From contig CM075655.1 in NCBI GenBank assembly GCA_037953625.1, forward strand, positions 71,265,501 to 71,329,500: DNA of 64,000 nucleotides, in the 5' to 3' direction. Under the pieces are notes generated by a model. That model worked only from the letters and a program-made list of their open reading frames with translations, made no database searches and was not told the DNA's origin. This document shows, piece by piece, positions 56,531 to 64,000 of this stretch (positions within the stretch are counted from its first letter, which is position 1; each line of letters begins with the position of its first letter). The DNA comes from Crotalaria pallida (taxonomy: Eukaryota > Streptophyta > Magnoliopsida > Fabales > Fabaceae). The position numbers and the translations under genes are program-made.

Positions 56531-57004
56531 CTAGGGATCATCGTCCCTCCAGTCACTCCCAGTAGAATGCACGACAGGCTCGCTCCCACTCTCGTCCTCC
56601 ACCGGATCCTCCTCGATCTCATCCGAGGGAGAGTGTACCCTACCACTGGGTACCGGGTCAGGTGATGGTGAAACCCTGACGGGGCTCCTCGGATAAGAAG
56701 GGGGAGTCTCCTCGCGGACAACTCTCGACATAAAAGGGTGAGAGCGGGTAGGTCGAAAATGAAAGCTGTGGTAAGAGCGAGCTGGTCGCATGGGAGGTGG
56801 TCCATGATAAGTATAAAACGGGGGTACATGCATAGTGTATATGATGGGAATCCTAAACCTACGAGGACGGAATCGCATCAGCGGGTTAGGGTGGTAGAAT
56901 GTGAACTCTACCTCCCCCTCATACACCGCGCGATGGTCCTCATAGATCCATACGCCACTAGGAAGTGGCCGGATCTCGATGCAAGCAATGTAACGAGACA
57001 TCAC
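56531..57004 (-). CDS. LTR-resident ORF of Tekay III, function unknown
   Basis: 157 codons in the sense direction of the element, lying wholly within its LTR. The N-terminal half holds a motif SGVWIYEDHRAVYEGEVEF..YHPN and RRFRIP. The C-terminal half is Pro/Arg/Ser-rich and ends in an acidic tail. A diverged copy of the first 45 residues is at 54579-54818. It has no recognised domain. An LTR ORF would be present twice per element. Confidence 0.45.
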   Translation of the reverse strand: MMSRYIACIEIRPLPSGVWIYEDHRAVYEGEVEFTFYHPNPLMRFRPRRFRIPIIYTMHVPPFYTYHGPPPMRPARSYHSFHFRPTRSHPFMSRVVREETPPSYPRSPVRVSPSPDPVPSGRVHSPSDEIEEDPVEDESGSEPVVHSTGSDWRDDDP

Positions 57005-57743
57005 CTACAAGGGCATAGGGGTAAGCAATTCTACTCACATAATCAATAGAGAATAAATCATGCAACATATGAAAGATAATAATGCATCAATTAATAATAA
57101 TCACAATTAGCATCTAGCAAGTATCAGATGCACATAGGATGCTCACACTTAATTCAGGTATATCAATTGCATTAAGTGAATGACATGATGCATGACTTTA
57201 ACTCTCAACTTATCTCCACACTTTCTAAGTCACTCTCTGACGTCCATCCTTGACAACCCAGCACTCCACAGTGCGTTGTATTCCTAGGTATACAACAATT
57301 CGTACATTCACCTAGAATGTACACGACAAGCTTGGAATCCATGCCACCTGAGCATAGTTATAACGTGCCACCCGAGCATCGTCCCGTCATCCAAACGGTC
57401 CGTCATCCAAACGGTATAACCATATCGGCATCCACTAAGCCGACCACGTCAACAACGTGTCATCAAGCAAGCGTATTGGCACTCCCAGAGGCCCTCCACA
57501 TGTTTACCAAAAACATGATATACGTCCTACCATCCAAACTCCAGAATGAATGCATTTTAGACTTAGGGGAAATTGATTAATACATTACTTGCCACCTAGG
57601 CTTAATTTTCAAAATGGATCGTCACTGAACGATCTAATTGTATTTATCAATTTCTCTAAGTCTTTGATCCCTTGAATTATCCTTATTAATTCATTAATTA
57701 ATTAAGTTAGAATTGAAAATGATGTTTCCAGATTCTGGGCATT

Positions 57744-58068
57744 TTACTCGAGTAAAGTTCAGAATACTCGAGTGTTCTGAAGATTTTCCAGATTACTCGA
57801 GTGTTCTTAAGCTTACTCGAGTGTTCATGTCTTTCTGAGGATTTGGGTTTGAATTTCAACAATTTACTCGAGTAGTTCATGAGTTACTCGAGTGTTCTTG
57901 GACTTTTCCATAATACTCGAGTGACTTTGAATGTCTCGAGTGTTTGACCTATAAAAATTCTCAGTTCATGCCCGATACTCGAGTATCAGACAAAATACTC
58001 GAGTGTTCTTATGAAATTTGCTTTATTTTGAACACGATTTACTCGAGTACTTTGCCATTTACTCGAGT
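57744..58068. repeat. Tekay III LTR: six pairs of ACTCGAGT palindromes at 20 bp
   Basis: TCGA centres start at 57748/57768, 57797/57817, 57868/57888, 57917/57936, 57979/57999 and 58043/58063. Five of the six pairs are exactly 20 bp apart and one is 19. Most members are TACTCGAGT. Confidence 0.95.
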
Positions 58069-59100
58069 GTTTCGCAGCTGACAGTATTGAAAACTGGTTT
58101 TAACATGCCATTTTCATTTCTACTCAATTCAAGTCCATTTCAGGGATCCACAGAGTTAACATATCATTAATCAAACATGTTACAACACTTATTTCAATTC
58201 AAAACACAGAATTGACAGAGAAATCATTGATTATGCATAAAAAGGCATTTTAACAACTCAATACCTCAAATCACACAATAAGCATAATATTCATGAAACA
58301 AAGCTCATTTAAGTTCACATGCATGATAACAAACTTGCTCAATACGGATTTAGAGCATGGATTGGTCTCCAAACCAAAGTTCCTATAGAATCTAAGCCCT
58401 TAGAGCCTCTTGGTGGCTCTCTAACACATTTAATGGATTTCAAACTCTATCTAGTGAATATAATTACTTCCCCTTACCTCTCAAACTTGAATCAACAGAA
58501 AGACTCCAAAGAAAAGCTCTCCAAACCCAGAAATCCACTTGAGCTTCACATGCATGACAGTTTTGAGTGCACCACCAAAACCGAATTGGTTCACCCATGA
58601 AACAGAGATAAGAATTGGGGAAAGTTAGGTTTCTAGACTCTATACCACATCAACTAACTAAAGGAATCGAGTTTGAGACTCAAGAACTCAAGAGCTTACC
58701 AAAATCGATGATCTCAGTGAGCTCCAGAAACTGAACTTGACAGAACAACTCCAACTTCCAAGCTTCGATTCCAACAGCACACTCACTCTCAGCTCTCAAT
58801 TTCGGTGTCTATACAAAGCTCGTGATGTGAGCTTTGTATTCGTGTATGATTTGTGATTCAATTTGAACTCAGAGAAGAGAATCGATTCAGTGAAGTTATG
58901 AACCCTAACTTCATCAACCAGAAGAATGATCAACAAAATTCTTCACCAAGGTTCGTTGATGAGCTTAAATAGGAGATGAGGACACACATGCTGCTCGACA
59001 CGACGCCATTGACGTGCTGGGAAAGACGATTTCGTGTCAACACACGAGAATCGTTGGCTGTGACTCACCAAACGCACTAACTCGTGCAGTTTGACCCAGA

Positions 59101-59131
59101 ATACTCGAGTGTTTCTGATAATACTCGAGTA
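59101..59131. repeat. Tekay III LTR: U3 pair of ATACTCGAGT palindromes, 20 bp apart
   Basis: TCGA centres start at 59105 and 59125, about 265-290 bp from the LTR 5' end and about 135 bp upstream of the TATTTAAG box (minus strand). Confidence 0.9.
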
Positions 59132-59393
59132 TTTTACCCAGATTTTGAAAAATAATTATTTTATTTACCTTCCCTCCAAAACCTTTCCTATAATTGCTTC
59201 TAGGTCCCAACCCAGGGACTAATATGCAAAATATACATTTTAGGCATTTAAATTATTTATTAAATAATTTCTCACATGCAAGCTAATTATATACACACAT
59301 ATTTTAATCAAGGATTAATTCGAAAACTATTAATTATAATTAAATTATAATTAACATTTCATTAATCGGGGATTAAAATTTTGGGGTGTTACA

Positions 59394-59409
59394 CTACTCC
59401 CCCACTTAC
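59394..59409 (-). promoter_or_regulatory. Polypurine tract of Tekay III
   Basis: GTAAGTGGGGGAGTAG directly precedes the 3' LTR on the minus strand. Confidence 0.8.
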
Positions 59410-59435
59410 AAGGAATTTCGTCCCCGAAATTCAAC

Positions 59436-62400
59436 TCATTCAAACAAGTCAGAATAATCCTGACACATCTTATTCTCTAACTCCCAAGAGGATTCTATTA
59501 CATCTCCACAAACCCAGACAACTTTGACCAGATGAATATCCTTCCCTCTCAGTTGCTTGATTCTCCGATCTTCGATGCGAACTGGCACAGCTTTGAAGGT
59601 TAGGTTCTTATGAACTCCTAAATCATCCGGTTGGATTCTAAGGACAATGGTGGGATCATGGACATATTTCTTCAACTGAGATACATGGAACACATTGTGG
59701 AGGTTAGCTAATGATGGAGGCAGGGCTAACTGATAAGCTACTGGGCCGATTCTTTTTAGAATTTGATAGGGACCAATAAACTTAGGTGATAATTTCTGGG
59801 TTTTCAAGGCTCTACTAACACCTTTGGTTGGTACAATCCTAATGAACACATGGTCTCCTTCGACAAACTCTAAAGGTTTCCTTCTCCTATCAGCATAGCT
59901 TTTCTGCCTACTCTGTGCCGTCTTCATCTTTGCTTGAATCATCTTGATCTGCTCCGTGGTCTCTTGCACAAAATCTGGCCCAACCAGAGAATTCTCCCCC
60001 ACTTGAAACCAGCATAACGGCGTCTGACATTTCCTTCCATACAGAGCTTCAAATGGTGCCATTCCAATACTCGTGTGATAACTATTGTTGTAAGTAAATT
60101 CCACGAGTGGCAACATTTTCTCCCAACTCCCTTGTTCTTCCAGTGCACAAGCTCGCAGAATGTCTTCCAATGACTGAATAGTTCTTTCCGTTTGACCATC
60201 AGTCTGAGGGTGGTATGCAGAGCTTAACTTCAATCTTGAACCCAAGGCTCTGTGTAGATCTTGCCAGAACTTTGACGTGAACCTTGGATCGCGATCAGAC
60301 ACAATACTTGATGGTATCCCATGAAGACGAACAACTTCCTTGATATACAACTGAGTAAGCTTTTCCAATGAGTAGCGCATATTCACGGGAATGAAATGCG
60401 CTGACTTGGTCAACCGATCCACGATCACCCAGATTGCATCATGACCAGTAGACGTCCTTGGCAATCCCGACACGAAATCCATCGAGATGCTATCCCACTT
60501 CCATACGGGAACTTCTAAAGAAAGCAACTCTCCTCCTGGCCTTTGGTGTTCTACCTTCGCCTTTTGACACACCAAACAGTACGCCACATACTCAGCTACA
60601 TCCTTCTTTAACCCCGGCCACCAAAATAATTTCTTTAAGTCCTGGTACATTTTAGTAGCTCCCGGATGAATGCTCATCTTACTCTTATGCGCTTCATCCA
60701 AAATCATCCTTCTTACTTCCAAATTATCCGGAATACAAATCCTCATTCTAAAACGCAAGATTCCATCCTTCCCTTCTTGGAATTCTAACTCCATACCTTC
60801 TTGCATCAACCTCTTCTTCTCCATAAGTTTCTCATCCTCGTGTTGCAATTCTCGAATCCTTTGCAGGAATTCGTTAGCAACCTGTAGCATCCCCAACTTG
60901 ATACTCGTCGGCTCCACTTGCATCGTCAAACTTAAATCCCGAAACTCCTTTATCAGTGCAGCTTCTCTAACCATCATTGCACTGATATGCATTGCCTTTC
61001 TACTCAATGCATCCGCTACAACGTTTGCCTTCCCAGGATGATAATGGAGCTCAAACTCATAATCCTTCAAAAACTCCATCCATCTGCGTTGCCTCATATT
61101 CAACTCCTTTTGATCAAAGAGGTACTTTAAACTCTTATGGTCACTAAACACCCGGAACGTAGTGCCATAGAGATAATGCCTCCAAATCTTTAAGGCAAAC
61201 ACCACAGCTGCTAGCTCCAGGTCATGGGTTGGATAGTTCATCTCATGAACCTTTAACTGTCTCAAGGTATAAGCGACAACTTGCCCATCTTGCATCAAGA
61301 CACACCCAAGACCTTGTTTCGACGCGTCACAATACACATCGAAACTCTTCTGTGTATCGGGCAACACTAATACGGGAGACGATGTCAACCTTTCCTTCAA
61401 CTCCCGAAAACTCTTTTCACACTTTTCGTCCCACAGAAATGGTTGATCTTTCCGAGTCAACTTAGTCAGAGGCAGTGCGACCTTCGAGAAACCCTCGATA
61501 AACCTTCTATAATACCCAGCCAATCCGAGAAAACTTCTAACCTCCGTGACCGACTTCGGTTGCTCCCATTGCAAAACCGAATCTACCTTCGTCGAATCAA
61601 CCGCAATCCCTTTATCTGAAATCACATGCCCTAAAAACTTAACCTCCTTTAGCCAGAACTCACACTTCGTAAGTTTGGCATACAGCTGCTTCTCCTTCAA
61701 GATGCTTAACACTACCCTCCAATGTTCAGCATGCTCTTCGGGGCTCTTAGAGTAGATCAGAATATCGTCAATGAACACAACCACGAATGAATCTAGATGA
61801 GGTCTAAAGATTCGATTCATGTAGTCCATAAAGATAGCTGGTGCATTAGTCAATCCGAACGGCATTACGACATACTCATAATGTCCGTATCGAGATCGGA
61901 ATGCAGTCTTAGAGATATCCTCCTCTCTAATCCTGATCTGATGGTACCCCGACCTCAAATCAATCTTGGAAAATACTGATGCCCCACGTACTTGATCCAT
62001 AAGGTCATCTATCCGTGGCAACGGATACTTGTTCTTGATGGTGACCTTATTCAGCTGCCGATAGTCTATACACATCCTCATGCTACCATCCTTTTTCTTG
62101 ACGAATAGGACAGGAGCACCCCAAGGTGAGACGCTTGGTCGGATCATCTGTTTCTGTAGCAACTCCTCGATCTGCTTCTTCATCTCTGCCATTTCCGGTG
62201 GTGCCATTCTATAAGGAGCGATAGAAATGGGACCAGCTCCGGGAATTAGGTCGATACCAAATTCAATCTCTCTTCTTGGTGGCAGACCAGGAATCTCATC
62301 AGCAAACACTTCTGGAAACTCTCGAACAACAGGAATCTCTTCCAACTTCGGACCACTCTCCTCCACCTCTGAGTTAAATAGACACATGTAGCCCAATGGT

Positions 62401-63770
62401 TTTGGGTCTCTATAGGCTACTAGTTTCCTATCACAATCAATGATCACTTGGTTCCGACTTAACCAGTCCATCCCCAAGATCACATCTAATTGTGTCAAGG
62501 GTACGCAGATCAAGTCTACTTTAGAGGTTTGTCCCAACACTTCTATACAACAGTTAAGACATGCTCTAGAAACAACTACTGGAGCATTGGTAGGGGTTTC
62601 TATTTTAAAAACATAAGGCATTTCAGACACAATCAAACCTAAACGGTTTACACATTCATATGAAACAAATGAATGCGTTGCACCAGAGTCAAACAAAACA
62701 TAACAAGGCTGACCATTAAGCAAGTATTTACCTTGCACCAGATCAGAGGATCGATTCGCTTCCACACCACTAAGGGTGAAGACTCTTCCTTGAGTCACCG
62801 GTCTATCAGCAGTTCCTCTGGAATTGGCCTTGGCTGGTTCCTTGCAATCTCTTGCAAAATGCCCCAGCTTTCCACAATTGAAGCAACCACTTGTCCCCCA
62901 GCATACCCTACCATAGTGATTGCGCTTGCACTTGTCGCAAAATGGAGCTTCATTCCGATAGTTCCTTCCCTCAGAACCACCAGCTTTACCCTTGCCTTTC
63001 CCTCTGCGATCATATGGACCTTTGCCTCTATTGTTAAAACCCTTTCGTCTCTGTGGTCCATATCCTTGATTGTCCTTCTTCTCTGGCACTTGCATCTCCT
63101 CGGCCTGGATATCATCTTCGTACATCCTACACATATCCACCAATGCAGGGAAACTTTGAATCCGCTGATAGCTAAAAATTGACTTTAGCTTTGGCTTCAG
63201 CCCACCTTCAAACTTGATGCACTTGCTCCTCTCGTCTGGATTGTTCTGGTAGTATGGAGAGTACTTCATCAGCTCTTCAAACTTTTCCGCGTACTCGCCC
63301 ACACTCATGTTCCCTTGCTTCAACTGCAGAAACTCCACCTCCTTCTTCCTTCTCAGATCCTCAGGAAAATACTTCTGGAGAAACTTCTCCATAAATACTC
63401 CCCAACTTATCTCCCTTCCTTCATATTGCAAAAGCTGCATGGTGTGATTCCACCAATTCTCAGCCTCATCTTCCAGCATATAGGTTGCATATGCCACCTT
63501 CTGAACATCAGAACACTCCAAAGTCCTCAAAATCTTGTCCATAGTATGAATCCACTTGTTGGCCTCTTCCGGTTTAAATCCTCCTTCAAACTTTGGCGGA
63601 TTGCAACTCCTAAAATCAGCCAGAGTCTTTGCCTCAGTGTTTCCCATATTACACTGATGAGGCGGATTAGTTGGTTGAGATGGTTGCTGAGACTGCCTTT
63701 GCATAGCTTCCAACACCGTGGTGATTCGCTCCAACATCGCGTTGGTGTGATTTTGGTTTCTAGTTGCCAT
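59436..63770 (-). CDS. Tekay III gag-pol polyprotein, intact
   Basis: 1444 codons without a break. Gag covers about residues 1-290 with a basic GKGKGKAGG stretch, and the CCHC knuckle (CFNCGKLGHFARDC) is near 293-307. The aspartic protease (DSGA) is near 360 and RT is about 500-700 with FIDD near 664. RNase H (CDASKQGLGC) is near 815. The integrase HHCC finger is near 1060, with a DDE core and PQTDGQTERT after it. The C-terminal part (VFHVSQLKKYV, then KQLRGKDIHLVKVVW and SWELE) corresponds to the divergent chromodomain of Tekay elements. The start is the first ATG of the frame, followed by gag sequence. Unlike Tekay I and the 49.7-kb fragment it keeps the DSG protease triplet and the RT active site, so it may be competent. 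Activity is not shown. Confidence 0.93.
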   Translation of the reverse strand: MATRNQNHTNAMLERITTVLEAMQRQSQQPSQPTNPPHQCNMGNTEAKTLADFRSCNPPKFEGGFKPEEANKWIHTMDKILRTLECSDVQKVAYATYMLEDEAENWWNHTMQLLQYEGREISWGVFMEKFLQKYFPEDLRRKKEVEFLQLKQGNMSVGEYAEKFEELMKYSPYYQNNPDERSKCIKFEGGLKPKLKSIFSYQRIQSFPALVDMCRMYEDDIQAEEMQVPEKKDNQGYGPQRRKGFNNRGKGPYDRRGKGKGKAGGSEGRNYRNEAPFCDKCKRNHYGRVCWGTSGCFNCGKLGHFARDCKEPAKANSRGTADRPVTQGRVFTLSGVEANRSSDLVQGKYLLNGQPCYVLFDSGATHSFVSYECVNRLGLIVSEMPYVFKIETPTNAPVVVSRACLNCCIEVLGQTSKVDLICVPLTQLDVILGMDWLSRNQVIIDCDRKLVAYRDPKPLGYMCLFNSEVEESGPKLEEIPVVREFPEVFADEIPGLPPRREIEFGIDLIPGAGPISIAPYRMAPPEMAEMKKQIEELLQKQMIRPSVSPWGAPVLFVKKKDGSMRMCIDYRQLNKVTIKNKYPLPRIDDLMDQVRGASVFSKIDLRSGYHQIRIREEDISKTAFRSRYGHYEYVVMPFGLTNAPAIFMDYMNRIFRPHLDSFVVVFIDDILIYSKSPEEHAEHWRVVLSILKEKQLYAKLTKCEFWLKEVKFLGHVISDKGIAVDSTKVDSVLQWEQPKSVTEVRSFLGLAGYYRRFIEGFSKVALPLTKLTRKDQPFLWDEKCEKSFRELKERLTSSPVLVLPDTQKSFDVYCDASKQGLGCVLMQDGQVVAYTLRQLKVHEMNYPTHDLELAAVVFALKIWRHYLYGTTFRVFSDHKSLKYLFDQKELNMRQRRWMEFLKDYEFELHYHPGKANVVADALSRKAMHISAMMVREAALIKEFRDLSLTMQVEPTSIKLGMLQVANEFLQRIRELQHEDEKLMEKKRLMQEGMELEFQEGKDGILRFRMRICIPDNLEVRRMILDEAHKSKMSIHPGATKMYQDLKKLFWWPGLKKDVAEYVAYCLVCQKAKVEHQRPGGELLSLEVPVWKWDSISMDFVSGLPRTSTGHDAIWVIVDRLTKSAHFIPVNMRYSLEKLTQLYIKEVVRLHGIPSSIVSDRDPRFTSKFWQDLHRALGSRLKLSSAYHPQTDGQTERTIQSLEDILRACALEEQGSWEKMLPLVEFTYNNSYHTSIGMAPFEALYGRKCQTPLCWFQVGENSLVGPDFVQETTEQIKMIQAKMKTAQSRQKSYADRRRKPLEFVEGDHVFIRIVPTKGVSRALKTQKLSPKFIGPYQILKRIGPVAYQLALPPSLANLHNVFHVSQLKKYVHDPTIVLRIQPDDLGVHKNLTFKAVPVRIEDRRIKQLRGKDIHLVKVVWVCGDVIESSWELENKMCQDYSDLFE

Positions 63771-64000
63771 ACTAGACCTACGCTATGGGCTTATGGTCAC
63801 ATATGTTGAACTAAAGAAACTTCCATTACACCACCTATACTAAGGCTCTATCCTAAACTTATGAAATCTACAAGCAATTGTGTCTTGTACTCAAAAGAGA
63901 CAAGATACAAACCAATCAGGGGTATTCAAACCTCAACAAGCGATATAATAACATTCAAATAATGTAATGCTTTGGAGATACCTGCTTGATGTTGATGGCT
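63771..64000 (-). other. 5' leader of Tekay III, truncated by window end
   Basis: Non-coding sequence between the unseen 5' LTR and the gag start. No primer binding site is within the window. Confidence 0.6.

Larger units (their letters stand above)
55817..59393 (-). repeat. Tekay III 3' LTR (3577 bp)
   Basis: Starts TGTGACACCC and ends GGGGTGTTACA on the plus strand. Contains an ORF (56531-57004), a short CAG/TAG-rich stretch (56398-56475), doubled CGTCATCCAAACGGT (57386-57415) and two TCGA palindrome clusters. A TATTTAAG box lies on the minus strand near 58964-58972. Confidence 0.88.
55817..64000 (-). mobile_element. Tekay-type gypsy element (Tekay III), intact gag-pol, cut by the window end
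   Basis: The 3' LTR is 55817-59393, followed (minus strand read backwards) by a purine tract, a single 1444-codon gag-pol frame and a 5' leader up to at least 64000. The 5' LTR and primer site lie outside the window. The uninterrupted frame suggests a young copy. Confidence 0.9.

Overview
Nuclear DNA of a dicot plant, most probably a legume. The evidence is intron-containing plant genes, Ty1/copia SIRE-type and Ty3/gypsy Tekay- and Tat-type retrotransposons, Helitrons, many MITEs, tRNA-derived SINEs and an endogenous caulimovirid. The legume call rests mainly on the look of the SIRE LTRs and is an inference. Two complete host genes can be built exon by exon. One is a plastid Clp protease subunit of the ClpR2 type (minus strand, 9 coding exons, 6507-12839). 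The other is a cornichon/ERV14-type ER cargo receptor (minus strand, 4 coding exons, 38553-41175). A possible first exon of a third gene lies at 54797-54932, and a retrotransposon starts about 900 bp downstream of it.

Layout: 1-6.5 kb is AT-rich spacer with LINE remnants and MITEs. 6.5-12.8 kb is ClpR2, with a Mutator-like MITE in intron 3 and a Helitron 3' end in intron 6. 13.3-30.2 kb is a nest of insertions: a duplicated MITE-bearing segment, a SIRE LTR, a hAT MITE, a SINE, and a 5'-truncated LINE that itself holds a 9.8-kb Tekay element. 31.1-37.5 kb is a decayed endogenous pararetrovirus split by a second SIRE LTR, followed by a copia integrase scrap. 38.5-41.2 kb is the cornichon gene, with a Stowaway-like MITE upstream that was split by a 2.7-kb Helitron. 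45.3-49.7 kb holds a ~460-bp tandem repeat, an inverted copy of it, and a 2.5-kb solo LTR. 49.7-54.6 kb holds a Tekay internal fragment fused to the 3' end of a Tat element carrying an antisense ORF. 55.8-64 kb is a young Tekay element with an intact 1444-codon gag-pol, cut by the window end.

The most striking signal is inside the LTRs. SIRE (copia) and two Tekay (gypsy) families carry clusters of palindromes centred on TCGA. They are arranged mostly in pairs, and the centre-to-centre distance within a pair is 21 bp in both SIRE LTRs and 20 bp (rarely 19) in the Tekay LTRs, which is two turns of DNA. One cluster always lies about 250-510 bp from the LTR 5' end, and where a TATA-like box is visible it lies just downstream. 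The outer bases differ between families, yet the palindromes stay symmetric. The Tekay I LTR and the solo LTR also carry tandem arrays of hairpins whose two arms change together, and the Tekay III LTR holds an ORF whose diverged second copy looks protein-conserved.
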